From Aspidapion aeneum (lineage: Eukaryota > Arthropoda > Insecta > Coleoptera > Brentidae), in contig OY755042.1 in the NCBI GenBank assembly GCA_963576565.1, forward strand, positions 108,801,314-108,865,313: a stretch of 64,000 bases of DNA, read 5' to 3'. Positions 37,044-53,852 of this stretch are shown here, one piece after another. Position 1 is the first letter of the stretch. Each line of letters starts with the position of its first letter. A model generated the notes under the pieces. That model saw only the letters and a list, made by a program, of their open reading frames with translations. It was not told the origin of the DNA and made no database searches. The position numbers and the translations under genes are program-made.

Positions 37044-37159
37044 TATTATGGGGAAAGTATTTAATATTAAGGGGAACTATAAAATAATTAAAATTTCTTG
37101 AAGCCGCTAAGTCTGTGAAGGCGGTGCAGAGTTATATCGGAATAAAAATAATAAATATT

Positions 37160-37538
37160 CAGCGGCGTAGCGTGGGGGGGGGCGCGAGGGGTTCGTCGCC
37201 CCCCCCGTCCCGAGGGTAGTGGCGCCCCATAGGTGGTCGAAGCGCCCTCAGCTTTATTAAGTCGGGCCGGTAATGGCCAATTGAGTGGATGCCAAAGGAA
37301 ACTAACGACATGAAGACCTTTTTTTTTGTTGGTCGCAAGATTCGTGAGAGGCGCCCTTGTGACTTATCGGCCGCCCCCGCACACATGATGACCTTTTTTT
37401 GTTTTTTTGGTCGCAAGATTTGTGAGAGGCGCCTATTTGACCTTTTTGTTTTTGTTTGTCACAAGATTTTTCATCAGTTTTCAGAGGCGCCCTTTTTAGC
37501 TGTCGCCCCCCCGCCCTTTCGGGCACGCTACGCCGCTG
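37160..37538. mobile_element. hAT MITE with perfect 8-bp duplication
   Basis: It begins CAGCGGCGTAGCGTGG and ends CACGCTACGCCGCTG. The flanks are a perfect TAAATATT duplication (37152-37159, 37539-37546). It carries G/C runs inside both ends and internal repeats of 'gtcgcaagatt.gtgagaggcgcc'. It is non-autonomous, and the short frames on both strands are not genes. Confidence 0.85.
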
Positions 37539-37546
37539 TAAATATT

Positions 37547-38308
37547 ATAGCTAAAATCTAATTGTAAGGGTTTTGAAACACCACTTTTTTCACATTTCAC
37601 CGAAAATGCGTTGTTTGAGGAAGACCAATAAAATTTCAGCAGAATTCAAGAATAGTGCTACAGGGGTGTCTGGTAGCTTTTTTGCAAACCGTCGGCAAAA
37701 ACGAAGTACATAATTAATTTTTTATTTTTTTTATTTTATCAACTTAAATGTATTTTTTAAGCAATATTAGAAAAGCACTGTAAAGTAGTGTAAATATAAT
37801 TGTAACCGAACACAAATTTATCTGGTGCGTAAAATAAATATTTTAATTTTTTTAATTAAATTTGCTTTGACCTGTACAAAAAAAAACTTCCGAGGGCATG
37901 TTGGTTTGATCAACAATAAATATAAAAATTATTTTCACGTACATTTTTATTTGTAATGGTACGATACGATTGATACCGGTAGTAAAATGAACCAAAATCA
38001 TGGTCCAGTACATATTTCGGTAAAATTTTTCAATGGCACCTCACCAAGGTTTATTATTTTCAAAACATTGAACGCCACAAAAATACTAAGTAGTTTATAA
38101 GAACAGCTGCTATTTATCAATTGTTACGATTTTCCTTCTAAACCATTCAATATTTTATTACTTGAATATTTTTACGAAAAAAGAATTCGCAGTAATACAT
38201 GAACCTGACTTGAGGCACAAAGTAATTCTTTGTGCTTGAAGCACCTTTGCCTGAAGAATAAAATTAATAAAGTAACTATTTAACACTTGTCGTCGGAGAA
38301 GGGAGTTC
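37547..38308. other. intergenic, nothing recognised
   Basis: AT-rich. A small hairpin (about 38210-38243, 'cttgaggcacaaag' and its near complement) is the only structure noted. Confidence 0.4.
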
Positions 38309-40200
38309 AGTTCAGTTCAGTTCAAACATGCTTTATTGTTCAAGAAGAATATAAACTCTTATTAACAAAGCTTAAATACCTATATAGAAAAAAAAAACTT
38401 AAAAATAAATATAGTGTGTAAGATAAGGTCATTATGATACTTAAAAAAAATAGAGCACTTAACCTAGAGGAAAAATTGAAAACTTAATATTAATTTTAGT
38501 TCAACTTGATAGGTATTCTTAAGTTAGAGGCATGTCTAAAGTTAAAAAAAAAACAAACAAACAAAATAATTTTCAAAAAAAGTAATAATAATAGTAAAAA
38601 AGTTTAAAAAAAGTATTGGCAAGAGTAAACCAACCTAGAATATAAAGAGATACATTCAATATAAAAAATATAGCAGGTACAGTTATGGTTACATATGAAG
38701 GTAATACAGGATGTTAATATAAAATATATATATAAAATATAATATAATATAGAAGCAATTTAAATAAAATCTATTAAAACACATGGGACGTCAAATTGTA
38801 AAGATAAAATAGCAATAGTCAATGTAATTAAAAAAAAATAATGATAATAATAATTAAAACAGAAAACATAAATAAACGTACTAATTAAAATGATATATAA
38901 AATAGATATGTTGCAGCTATGTAAGTAACATGTTATTTGACTAGAGTCGTTAGAAAAAAATAAAATAAAATAAATAAAGATAAGGTGAGCCATTATTGTA
39001 GGGGAAACAGCATAAATACAGTTAGAGTAGAGGGAATAGTAATGGTAGCAAAGAATTTAGAACAGAGACAATATTTGGGGTTACAATTATCGTTTTAGAA
39101 AGAATGAGAAAAGAATTCGTCGACAATGTAGAATGCGTGTTTAATTAGTAGTTTTTTAATTGTTTTCTAAAATTAGATGTATCTAAAACGTTCTTTAGGT
39201 CAGCTGGAAGATGATTAAATAGTTTGATGGCTTTGTAGATAATGGAATTTTGTACCAAAGATGAATGAGGGATAGGTAGTGGAATATTGTCTCTTTGACG
39301 CATCATGTATGTAGCTTCCTGAACTGGAAATGAGCTTTTATGTTTATGAATTAGGGCTGTTGATTCGAGTATATAAAGGCATGTTAGGGTTAGAATGTTA
39401 AGACTAGGAAACAATGGTCGACAAGAATCTCTTGGTGAGGCACCAGTTATAAAACGAACTGCTCATTTTTGAATTGTAAACACAGATTTAAAGAGATAAT
39501 CGGAGCAGGAACCCCAAAAAGGAAGACCATAGCTAAGATGCGACTGAACGACAGCAAAGTAAACAGATTTGGCAATAGAAAGATTAAGATTCCGGGACAC
39601 AGCCCGCACACAAAAGCAACCAGACGAAAGTTTTTTATTAAGAGTAGTTATATGGGATTCAAATTTAAGGTCGTCATCTATCTATAAGTCCAAGAAAACT
39701 TGTGTTCTCTGTAGAGTTAATAATGACTTGATCGAAGTTGATGTCATTTATATTGCATCGGAAACCCATTATTTGGGTTTTGGTAAAGTTCAGCAGCAGT
39801 CCGTTGGAATCGCACCATAGCTTGATCTTCTGCATGTCATTGGATATGATTTGTACTAAGTCTTCCGGTTTTTCGCTGTATCACACCACCGTTGCATCAT
39901 CCGCAAATGCCGTGAGATCTCCAGAGACGTCCAAATTTAAAAAATCATTTATATAGACGAGGAATAATACTGGTCCAAGAACTGAGCCTTGTGGAACTCC
40001 ATACTTGATATGTTGCTCTGAAGAACTCACACCACCCGCGGTGACACGCTGGCTGCGACATGATAGGTACGAACGGAACCAGTCAAGAGCTGTATCTCGA
40101 AAACCATAGAACTCCAGCTTTCGCAGGAGCGTTCTGTGACTTACACAGTCAAAGGCCTTAGACAAGTCACAGAAAGCCCCCGCAGTGGAATAGCCATTGT
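38309..40200 (-). pseudogene. CR1/L2-like LINE, 5'-truncated, minus strand
   Basis: Reverse transcriptase starts mid-domain at GAFCDLSKAFDCVSHRTLL (about 40186). It continues through YGVPQGSVLGPVLFLVYIND to the active site FADDATVV (about 39890). An in-frame TGA follows at 39881. SNDMQKIKLWCDSNGLLLN follows in the same frame, then a 4-bp duplication frameshift near 39675 and a stop near 39470. The C-terminal part is open to 39145 (SLVQNSIIYKAIKLFNHLP). About 830 bp of 3' UTR runs to a (TGAAC)n tail at 38309-38325, the short-repeat tail expected of CR1-like LINEs. It inserted close to the 5' end of the Penelope element. Confidence 0.8.
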
Positions 40201-40509
40201 TGTAGTGCCGGAGGCTAAGCGTGTTTTAGCCTCCAAGCTTAAAATAAGTCTCCCGCAATAACTAAAATTTATTTGAAACTCATAGACGATGATTGAGTAG
40301 AAACAAAATTTTGGACTTCCATTGTCTTTAATAGTTTTAAACACGACATTTCATCATGAACCTGCAGAATGACAAATCAATCAAGATTCTACTTGCCAAC
40401 AAAGAAAACGCGACGGTGATCATGGACTTCAAGCCATCGACAAAAAGATCTAAGAAGTTCTGGAGAAAGGAGAAACTTAAAAGATCCAACGCATCTACAG
40501 GACGTTGAA

Positions 40510-41690
40510 GAAGTATGCTGAAAATATCCCGGACGCCGTTAGATCTCACCTCCACTCCACACCATATTAAGGCACCACATTTCTATGAGCTACCAAAGAT
40601 CTATAAGAAGGATATACCACTGCGACCAATAAGTACCAGCTCCAGGGACTCACCGACCAGCGATTTGTCAAGGTTTTTGTTGGATATTATTCAACCATTA
40701 CAGGGTAAGTCTGGACCTTTTGTTAAGAAACTCTTTACACCAACGTGCCAATAAATGAGTCACTCAGTATCATCAAAAGAAAATTACAAACTGATGATAC
40801 ATTTCACCAGAGAACAACGCTATCGGTGGAGGGGGTGATGGATCTGTTGAAGCTCTGTCTCCGTAACTCTTTCTAACTGCGGGGGCTTTCAAGTAATAGA
40901 TAAGTTTTATGCGCAAAATGTAAGACTTTCAATGGGTTCGTCTCTTTCGCCATTGGTAGCAAATATCTACATGGAGTGATTCGAGGACCATGCGATTAAC
41001 ACAGCAAGAGTCGAGCCAAAACTATGGCTTCGATACATGGATAACACATTTATTATGTGACCGGAAAATGATGGCGAACTGCAGAATTTTCTATACCATC
41101 TGAAAAGTATACGACCAACAATTAAACCACAATAAAAATTAAAAAAGATTCGGCCTTACCTTATTTAGATGTTCTTGTCAAACCAATAGACAAAAAAATT
41201 CAAACCACTCTATTTAGGAAACCTACACAAACGGAACAGTACCTAAATTTTAAGCCTAATCATTTTGTTGCTACAAAACAAGGAGTTATAAGAAGGTTGT
41301 ATTTAAGAACCGTAAATAGTTGTAGTAATAATCAAAAATTAACCACAAAAATTCACAACATTAAAAAGGACTTACAACAGAATAGTTATTCCGAGAAATT
41401 AATAAACTCAACGATCTCTAAAATTAAAAATAAACCAAATGTAGCAAATTCTCAAAATAATAATCCGTTGGATGTTATTAACATTCCATATGTTCAAAGG
41501 ATTTCAGAAAACATAAGACGAATAACCAAACACTATAACATAAAAATAGTAAGTATTTTCATCAGGAAATACGATAAGGAATTTATTTTGTAACTAAAAC
41601 AAAATCAGAAAGTCCCTCAAATAACAAGGAATGTATATGAATGTTGGTGAAACGAAACGCCTTCTTCAGGTAGAGTAAATGAACATCATC
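40510..41690 (+). pseudogene. Penelope reverse transcriptase, N and middle parts
   Basis: Recognisable across frameshifts: HIKAPHFYELPKIYKKDIPLRPI (40560-40630), then VPINESLSIIKRKL, and MGSSLSPLVANIYME (about 40930). The catalytic box reads LRYMDNTF where RYVDDTF is expected (about 41028), so the second catalytic Asp is Asn and the enzyme is dead. ALPYLDVLVKP and LFRKPTQTEQYLNF follow. The frame at 41297-41593 is the linker, and VGETKRLLQV near 41645 is the start of the GIY-YIG endonuclease domain. The domain is then broken by the LINE insertion. Confidence 0.8.
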
Positions 41691-41694
41691 ATGG

Positions 41695-43020
41695 AAGTCT
41701 GCCGCAGTACAACCCATTCCAAAGAAAGGAAAAAAGACAGATCCGTTAAACTATAGACCAATTGCTCTAATAAAGATAAATAATGGAAAGAGTTGTGAAC
41801 AATCACCTAACCAAGTACTTGGAAAAGTACAAAATTATCAACGACAAGTAATACGGATTTCGAAAATATAGGTCAACTGGCGATTTACTTACATACGTCA
41901 CTCACTTATGGCAAAAAGCGATTGAGTTGCGGGGTGAAACAAGAACAATTGCCTGATATATCTAAAGCATTCGATAAAGTCTGGCATGAAAATCTGCTGA
42001 ACAAGCTCAAAGCAATGGGATTGTCGCCGAAACTTTGCACTTGGTTTGAAAGTTACCTTAAGGATAGATCCATTTATGTTGCACTGGATGGCCAGAACTC
42101 CAACTCTTACCAAATAAATGCTGGTGTGCCACAGGGAGCAATCTTTTCGCCAACACTTTTTCTGATTTACATAAATGACCTCATAGATAAAACAGTAAAT
42201 GCACTAATACCACCCACATATCCGCATGTATTCCATCATCTTAGACTAACTCAAATATCGCAGATAAATAACGACCTGGAGATAATAGAGGACTGGGGCA
42301 ACAAAAACCTTGTACAGTTCAACGCGCAGAAAACCCAAGCAGCCCTGTTTTTAAAAAAGACCAGCACCGGTGAGCCAAACATCATGCTATCTGGAAGTGC
42401 TGTCACATTGCAGAGCCAGTTGAACAACTTAGGAGTCACTGCAGGGACCAACATGTCTTGGCACAGTCACGTGGCAGATATACCTAAAAGAGCGTCCCAA
42501 AAACTGGGGGTGCTATTTCGTACTAGACATATGTATACACCAAGCCAACTGTTGACACTCTACAAAGCCCAGATTCGACCAACTATGGAGTACTGCTCAC
42601 ATATATGGAGTGCGGCACCCAAACATACCTTAATGCTTTTGAACACCGTGCAAAAACGAGCTATCAAGCTGATCAATGATCCCGCACTTGCCCGTAGCTT
42701 GGATAGCTATTCTACAAGTATTATCACGGAAAATGCTCTGAACAGTTGGCACGTATGATCCCCCCGGGAGTAGCACCTACTAGGCGAACACGTCAAACAG
42801 ACGGTAACCATCAATTTACTGTCAAAATAGAGGCACCAAGAACCTCATTATATCAGAATTTATATCTCTGGAGAACAGCATCGCTGTGGAATAAACTCCC
42901 TGCGACAGTTTTTCCTGCAGGTTACAACCTGAACCGTTTCAAAACCAACATATGGCGCTTCTCAAGCGTGATAGGGATCTCCTTGCGAGTGCGCATAACC
43001 GTAAAAAAAAGTACCCTTTT
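41695..43020 (+). pseudogene. LINE reverse transcriptase inserted in the Penelope element
   Basis: Begins PIPKKGKKTDPLNYRPIALI (about 41715). A frameshift near 41935 leads into LDISKAFDKVWHENLLNKL, YQINAGVPQGAIFSPTLF and IYINDL. The YADD box expected after this is deleted: the sequence passes directly from NALI to PPTYPHVFHH. The thumb region follows, nearly identical to the copy at 25350-26012. A second deletion near 42705 removes the YSLEHRRTVGDLSLFYR segment and shifts frame, and the tail resumes at 42746. The 3' end is an A-rich stretch near 43005. CR1/L2-like; clade unresolved. Confidence 0.75.
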
Positions 43021-43330
43021 AGGGGATATTGCAAAATCCAGTTTAGGATCTGACCATTGAATCCTGAGTCGCATTGGCGAAAAAGAAAGTTTATTGAAGC
43101 TTCTGCAGAATAAAGACGTTTTCAGTCAACCAAGCACGGTTATACCAAACATATGACACCACTCCTTACAGAAAACAAGTGTTTTACGATTAAAACAGGG
43201 GGGCGGGCCGTCACACCTGACTGCACACCAAGTAGTATAAGTAGTAGCCAGTAGCAGTTGTTTAGTTTACACTTGAAAACGGTTAGAGATATTTACTAAC
43301 TGAAACGTCGTGTTTTTTCTCACTAAAGAC
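43021..43330 (+). pseudogene. Penelope GIY-YIG C-terminal remnant and 3' pLTR
   Basis: After the LINE, a frame reading ESHWRKRKFIEA (about 43068-43105) matches the C-terminal part of PLE endonuclease domains. The 3' pLTR follows, with the CAC/TTGAAAA/stem/GAAA/GTG motif at 43270-43312. Confidence 0.5.
43270..43312 (+). ncRNA. degenerate hammerhead-ribozyme-like motif of Penelope pLTR
   Basis: Order: CAC (stem I), TTGAAAA in place of CUGANGA, stem II CGGTTAG paired with CTAACTG, GAAA, CG, TC, then GTG (stem I partner). PLE terminal repeats are known to encode hammerhead motifs. Here core positions 3 and 8 differ from consensus, so activity is doubtful. Confidence 0.45.
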
Positions 43331-43390
43331 CAATAGAACAACTTTAACAGTTAACAAAATAAATTAAAATTTGCAAAAACATTTATTTAT

Positions 43391-48172
<4,782 letters not shown>

Positions 48173-48894
48173 GTTGATTTTGGTTTCAGTTTTAATATAA
48201 TTAAATAGATATGTCAAAATGTAACACGAATTTAAAATTATTGGTTTTTAATACCTGCTATTTCATTTATAAATACTAAATTTACTTTTTTAGAAATTCT
48301 AATTGTTCTTAAGTTTAAAGGACTTAATAATATTTGATTGTGGTTTACAGTGGTGGAGTATCAACTTTTAGTCGTTTTTTTGGAACTGTTCTCAGGCATA
48401 TTTTTTGTCCAATCCGCTTTACGATCCCAACTGATCTCGAGAGTATTTCTGGCAAATTGATTCATTTTTGAGAGTACCTGAAAGTAACTGAGAGTTACTT
48501 CCGTTTCATAATGTAGCCATTTACGAGAAATACTCATATACGTACGTATATGGAAATACTCTACTGAGTAGTTCTCGTGAGAGTGTTTCTTTCAAATACA
48601 TAAGAAATACGCATTCTTAAGAAAAACGCATTAAAAAACATTAAGTGTAACGCAAGACTAAACCCCCTCCTCAAAACCATCAAAAAACAATTTCAAACTC
48701 TTGGTTGTATGCATTAAGGCGGGTATTCGGTTGAATAGTTTATTAAAATCGTAAAAATATTAGGCATGTTTTTTATGGAACTGCACTGTAAAGATGAAGT
48801 ATATTTTACCGATTACTTGTAGATAATTTTTTTTACATTTATGCAATCAATAAAGATTTAAGTTTGATTTTAATCAATTAATAATAATATTATC
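48173..48894. other. upstream region of the serine protease homolog
   Basis: No coding region recognised. It should contain the gene's promoter. Upstream of the ATG the minus strand has AT-rich TATA-like runs ('atttaattatatta', about 48204-48191), but no single element stands out. Confidence 0.35.
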
Positions 48895-49140
48895 CAGTGG
48901 CGTAGAGTGGGGGGGGGGGGGGGCGCGGGGGGTTCGTCGACCCCCCGCCTCATGGGTGCCTGAAGCTTTATTAAGTACCAGGGCCGGCAACGGCAAAGTG
49001 AGAGGGGTCAAAGAAAAAAAGAAAAGTAAAGACATCATGACCTTTTTTTTTTGTTTTTTTTTGGTATCAAGATTTTTGATGGGCGCCCCTTTTAGCGGTC
49101 GGCTCCCCCCCCCCGCCCCTTCAGGCACGCTACGCCGCTG
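48895..49140. mobile_element. hAT MITE, CAGTGGCGTAG termini
   Basis: Begins 'cagtggcgtagagtgg', ends 'cacgctacgccgctg', same family as 37160-37538. Flanking octamers 'atattatc' and 'atactaac' agree at 6 of 8 positions, suggesting an older insertion. Long G and C homopolymers lie inside each end. Confidence 0.75.
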
Positions 49141-49289
49141 ATACTAACTAGTACCAAGGTTGTGCCAATGCACTTACTGTAAGAAAATAATCGTGTTAAA
49201 AGTTGTCATGGACACTTGGGGCATAAAATCAAATAAATGGATCCTGATACTTTCCTAGCTAGCGTAATAGCAAATTTGTGAATTCCATG

Positions 49290-49403
49290 ATTTACAGTGA
49301 AACCTCTTATAAGAGGACACTTCGAGGGACACTTACGGTCTCTTAGATTTTCTCCACTTATTGGAGGTGTCAGCTTATGAGAAAGAACTTCGAAATTTTA
49401 ATA
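49290..49403 (+). mobile_element. pogo-like 5' end fragment
   Basis: Preceded by TA, 'cagtgaaacctcttataag' and 'cttattggaggtgtc' match the left end of the pogo element at 15706. It is cut off by the foldback that follows; no right end was identified. Confidence 0.6.
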
Positions 49404-50200
49404 TACAGGGTGTTCGGCACATGAACCGTCAAAATTTTTTGGGATATTGTTGGGGTCATTTGCTACCTTAGCAACCTTGGAACTTGGGTCCTTAGAGTCA
49501 CGGCTAAAGAGATATGAATTTTTTAATTTTTTTTCTCAAATTACCCAAAATCCCACCTTTAAACCCTCGTAAGCTTTTTATTAATGTCTGGAAAAGCATC
49601 ATTTTTTTATAATTCTGTAATCTTATACTACTTCATCTAATTAATAGATTTGTTAAAATTTATGTACCAAAGGGTTTTTATTAATGAACATTAGTGATTT
49701 TGTCAAAGAAAATCAATTTAAAACTTCATTTTCTTTTAAAAACTTCTTTAGTTAATTACCTTTCTAAAGGTATGCTACACATTGATAAAAAAGAACATTT
49801 CTGCTTTAAAATACGGATATACCGTCAGAAGGGCGACACTGTTCTCAAGTGTCAATTCTTTTTTTATTTTTGAATTTTGAAATTGATTTCCTTTCACAAA
49901 GTCACTAATGTTCTTCAATAAAAAACCTCGTATATCCCTTTGGTACATAAATTTTAACAAATCTATTAATTAGTTGAAGTAGCATAAGATTACAGAATTA
50001 TAAAAAAAATGGTGCTTTTACAGACATTAATAAAAAGCTTACGAGGGTTCATAATCCCACTTAACATGAGAAAAAAAATAAAAAATTCATATCTCTTTAG
50101 CCGTGACTCTAAGGACCCAAGTTCCAGGGTTGAAAAGGTAGCAAATGACCCCAATAATATCCCAAACAATTTTGACGGTTTATGTGCCGAACACCCTGTA
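49404..50200. mobile_element. 800-bp near-complete palindromic foldback
   Basis: Begins 'tacagggtgttcggcacatg' and ends with its complement. The arms pair almost to the centre: 'gggtccttagagtcacgg', 'ctcgtaagctttttattaat' and 'aatctattaatta' all recur inverted. The unpaired centre is roughly 49730-49870. ORFs in the arms are not genes. Confidence 0.8.
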
Positions 50201-51299
50201 TATACAGAATATAATGAATTGAAAGCTCACTGTAATTTACCTGAGCATCTACTAAATTTGGACTTTGTTACTCGAGTGTGATTTTTCATTTAAAGTGCTA
50301 GATCATTGTCCACTGGTCAGTAATTTAAAAAAGAAAGATCACTCTCCTTTATAGACCGATCTTAATAAAATTTCTGTTCAGCTTTATCGATGCCCATTAA
50401 GGACGGATCTACGGGAAAGCCTGGGGGATGATGATTGATTCATATGGGAGTGGTCCTTGCAGCTCTTCCAGTGGGGCCTAGATATGCTGTATCTGGGGGC
50501 ACGGCCGTGCCCCGCCAAGTTCGCGCGGAAACATCTTTTCTTGAAACATTTCAGCCCATATTTGACCTATCTAAAACTCTACTTCAAAATGAGCTACGAA
50601 ACTCAAATTTTGTACAGTCGTAGATCTTTATAGAGTTAACAATCCTTCCAAGTTTCATGGACTTCCATAAAGTAGTTACGAAATTTCAAAAAACTTCAAA
50701 TTGCCACTCACTCACTCACTCACTCATCTACTCACTCATGTATAGATCATCAAAATCCTACTGTACTTCCAGACATGTTAAAAAGCTGAAATTTGGTACA
50801 CTGGTAGAAATTCTAATTCACTCCCCTCCCCTATAAATGTAAAGGTATGTAAAAGTAACATTACCCATTTCCAGAAACGCTAGAGAGCTGAACTTGGGAA
50901 AACCGATAGGAACTATTATAAAACCATGGGCGCACCCAGGGGGGGAGGGGGAATTTTGTAGATATTTTCCAAAAATGTTATGAACAAACACAAAAAATAG
51001 CATGAAATATGGCCTCCCCAAAGGCCAGTGGCGGATCCAGGGAGGGGCACTAGGGGCACTAGGGGCACTTGCCCCCCCCCCCCGAGAATTTTTTGAATAT
51101 ACAAAAAATTAGTAAAAAGTAAGGTTTTTGCTAATAAAAATTCAAAATTTTTGCTTGCGGCGCATGAAAGTGTCTATTGTTATTATCATTGAAATTACAA
51201 CCAATTTTATTAATAAATTATTCTGAATTTGTAGCCTAAACAAAATGTTTCGTTTGGTGTAATAAATAAATCAGGTATTAAAAGAAACAGGGCTGATCC

Positions 51300-52346
51300 A
51301 GGGGACACTTCCATTAAGTCGTCTTCTACAAACAGCAACTCTCGAGAGCATCAGAGACCGTAAAAAACACATTGTCTGTCTTAAAAGAACAGAGGCTAAA
51401 CTGCGAGACAATTTTCTCTCGTCTGTATGAAGAAATTCAAATTGTCGCAGATAGAGAGAGAACTTTGAGCTTAAAATTCCAAGATTACAAAAGCGACAAA
51501 TACACCGAGAGAACTATGAAGCCGAAAACGTTTTTTTTTATTTTTTTTTATTTGTCAAACACACTGTGTTTTTTTTATTACAATCTAGTCAGTAAGACTA
51601 ATTAGCAATTTTGTTTTAACTTAATTTACTAGAAAAGTCAGATTTAAACTTAGGGTTCACTCAACAGTTCTCCCCGCTTTGTTTAGTCTGTAACTCACAA
51701 TTGTGTTGTGTTTATAGCATTATTTTGTTTTATGTGTAATTCACTTAGTTTACTAGCTCAAACGGCTTCACTCTTTTTAGTCGTCGAACTAGCATAGTAT
51801 TGTCTAGAAGCTGAATTGCTTCCACATTCACATGCCGATGGAGTCTATCTTCATGGCTTTTTGCGTACTTTTTTATAGTCTCTGCTACAGTTTCGATTTT
51901 TAGATCTCGATGAAGCCGAAAACGTAAGGGATTACTACAGGAGACCAGTCTACATCCTAATGATTAACAATGTCTGCTTCCGGCTGCGATTCTTAAACAT
52001 CTGCTAAATTATTTGGAAAAAATTTTAAAATTTGCCGACACATACAAGGATCTGCTGTTTTCTGATTTGGTGGAATTAGGAGAATTAAATTTATGGAAAG
52101 TTCACTTTGCAGTTGTGTGATTAAAATGTTTTTCCCGCCATACACAACTTATTGCACATTTTTGTGACTCTTCCAATCAGTTCAGCCACTGCTGAAAGAA
52201 CCTTCAGCTCCCTAAACAGGATGAAATCCTGGTTGAGAGTAACTATGAGGGAAGACAGATTAAATGGTCTTTGTCCATTGCATTGCTGCCGTGACATTCC
52301 AGTAAGCTCCCAAAAAATAATTGAGCGATTTGCGAAGACAGGCTGA
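51300..52346 (+). pseudogene. hAT transposase remnant (ZMYM6-like type)
   Basis: Before the LINE insertion, the frame reads CETIFSRLYEEIQIVADRER then FQDYKSDKYTERTM. It resumes after the LINE with DYYRRPVYILMIN, typical of hAT transposases in the middle region. The 3' frame (52152-52346) carries LPISSATAERTFSSLNRMKS and MREDRLNGLCPLH, the conserved hAT C-terminal dimerization motif. Between them stops and deletions remove most of the RNase-H-like core. Non-functional. Confidence 0.8.
51532..51909 (-). mobile_element. 5'-truncated Jockey LINE insertion
   Basis: The minus strand matches the 3' end of the Jockey element at 34404-34790, including the end of its ORF (RRLKRVKPFELVN region) and 3' UTR, with the poly(A) side as T-runs at 51532. 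It is flanked by 'atgaagccgaaaacg' at 51516-51530 and 51910-51924. The LINE 5' breakpoint shares 'gatgaag' with the target, a microhomology junction. Confidence 0.9.
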
Positions 52347-53511
52347 AATTTTTAATTTGATTTAATAGAATTCCAGCAACTATTTTGTAAAGATATACAT
52401 ATGTAAGACATTGTAATTTTTAGTTCTGAATAATTTAATTAAATTCTGCTTAAAAAAATATATACCGTTTTTTACAAACAGAGAATGTCACCTAAAGTGC
52501 ATCCCCCCCCCCCCCCCGAGAAGCACCTCTGGATCCGCCCTTGCCAAAGGCCTCGCGCCCCCCCCCAAGACATGCGCCATTGATAAAACTATAAAAGAAA
52601 ATTTAAAAACCCCAAATTTTAATTAACTTTCCTTCCCTATAAATCGCTGTAAATGTAAAGTTATGTAAAAGTAACATTCTCCACTTCCAGAAACTAGAGA
52701 GCTGAGCTTTGGAAGGCTGATAGGAACTATAATAAAACCATAGGAATATTTTTTAAAAAATTCAAAATTTTTAATAAGGCATTGCAACAGTTTTGAACAA
52801 TATTCCGCATATTTTACTACTTTAAAACTTAAATATTATCCAAATCCTTTAAAAAAAGTGTAAAATCATAACAAAAACATTTATGTAAAAAAAGCCAAGT
52901 ACGCGAAAGTAGTATTCCGTAAAAAGAATTGAGATAAAAGTAAAGCTAAGTTCTCCAATACAAATTTCAAAATGAAAGGTTCTTACTAGTTTCTAAATGT
53001 TTTTCTAAATATGGCTATTACGGCTGTAAATAACTCTTAAGGCACAGTGCTAAATTGAACATAAAGAAGTTTGGCAGGGATAGCAAAGTTTAAAAACCAT
53101 TTCCCAACAAGTAAAAACCTTTTATTTTGAAATTTGTATTGGAGAAGTTGGCTTTACTTTTATCTCAATTCTTTTTACGGAATACAACTTTCGCGTAGTT
53201 GGTTTTGTTTCATTAAATATTTTTGTTATGACACTGGTATCCGCGATCTTTTTAATCAAAATTATTTTGTCTTATCCTCTACTTCCTGTCGTTCTAAATA
53301 TTTTCTGCGTTATAGAAAGTCTTCCAGCCCCCACGAAATAAAATGGCGCTGAGGGTAATTTTTCTCCTAATGAAGTGGTTTTTATCATTTTTAACAGAAA
53401 ACGCAGACTTTGCGCTTTTACGTTGCATCCTAAAGACTTCTAACCATTCATACTAAGTATTTAATGAAGCTAAGAAAATGTATAAGAGTATATAGATATG
53501 TAATCCCTTTC

Positions 53512-53852
53512 CATGGGCGTAGTCAGGGTGGGGCAGGGTAGGGCACTTGCCCCACCCTGGCTTGTCACCTGCCCCATCCTGGCTTTAGCTCATTTAGGAA
53601 TACGAGAATTAAAGGAAAGCTATAAAATCATGGGCGCACCCAGGGGGGGGGGGGGCCCGGGGCCCGGGCCCCTTCCAAGCCTATGATTTTTGTATATATT
53701 TTCCACATATTTTATGAATAAACACAAAAAATAGCATGAAATACGACATTATGAGGCCTCGGGCCCCCCCCAAGTCATATTCCTGGGTGCGTTACTGATA
53801 AAATGTTTTGCTTTTTTGCCCCACCCTGAGCGAGACCCTGACTACGCCCATG
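53512..53852. mobile_element. hAT-like MITE with nested MITE
   Basis: An 18-bp exact inverted repeat CATGGGCGTAGTCAGGGT marks both ends. Flanking octamers 'tccctttc' and 'tccttttc' match at 7 of 8. Inside, 53629-53797 is another element with 'gggcgcacccagg'/'cctgggtgcgtta' ends. Confidence 0.8.

Larger units (their letters stand above)
40290..43330 (+). mobile_element. Penelope-like retroelement (PLE), interrupted
   Basis: An inverted partial terminal repeat at about 40304-40356 ('gacttccattgtcttta') precedes a decayed ORF. The 3' terminal repeat at 43262-43320 carries a hammerhead-like motif. A different LINE (41695-43020) sits inside the GIY-YIG region. Inverted or tandem partial pLTRs are the usual structure of PLE insertions. 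The element ends about 60 bp from the stop codon of the serine protease homolog gene. Confidence 0.75.
51026..52543 (+). mobile_element. hAT transposon with perfect 8-bp duplication
   Basis: Begins CAGTGGCGGATCC, ends GGATCCGCCCTTG, flanked by CCAAAGGC on both sides (51018-51025, 52544-52551). It contains decayed transposase sequence ending in a hAT dimerization domain. A LINE has inserted within it. Confidence 0.9.
50925..52582. mobile_element. hAT-like MITE (CATGGGCGCACCCAGG family) split by a hAT element
   Basis: Left end 'catgggcgcacccagg', right end '...caagacatgcgccattg'. Flanking ataaaac repeats agree at 7 of 8 positions (50918-50925, 52583-52590). A compact, uninterrupted relative lies at 53629-53797 and shares 'aacacaaaaaatagcatgaa'. 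Confidence 0.6.
50513..53230 (+). mobile_element. 143-bp-unit repeat element, copy B, interrupted
   Basis: The left part (50513-50924) matches copy A from 'ccaagttcgcgcgg' through the (TCAC)n-like run and the 'cttccagaaacgctagagag' units. The same units resume at 52583 after a nest of insertions. The right end ('gtaaaaagaattgagataaa' near 52919) is followed by an inverted copy of itself (53110-53200). Confidence 0.7.

Noticed and set aside
49775..50281. ORFs on both strands near 50 kb
   Set aside because: They lie in the paired arms of the palindromic foldback at 49404-50200.
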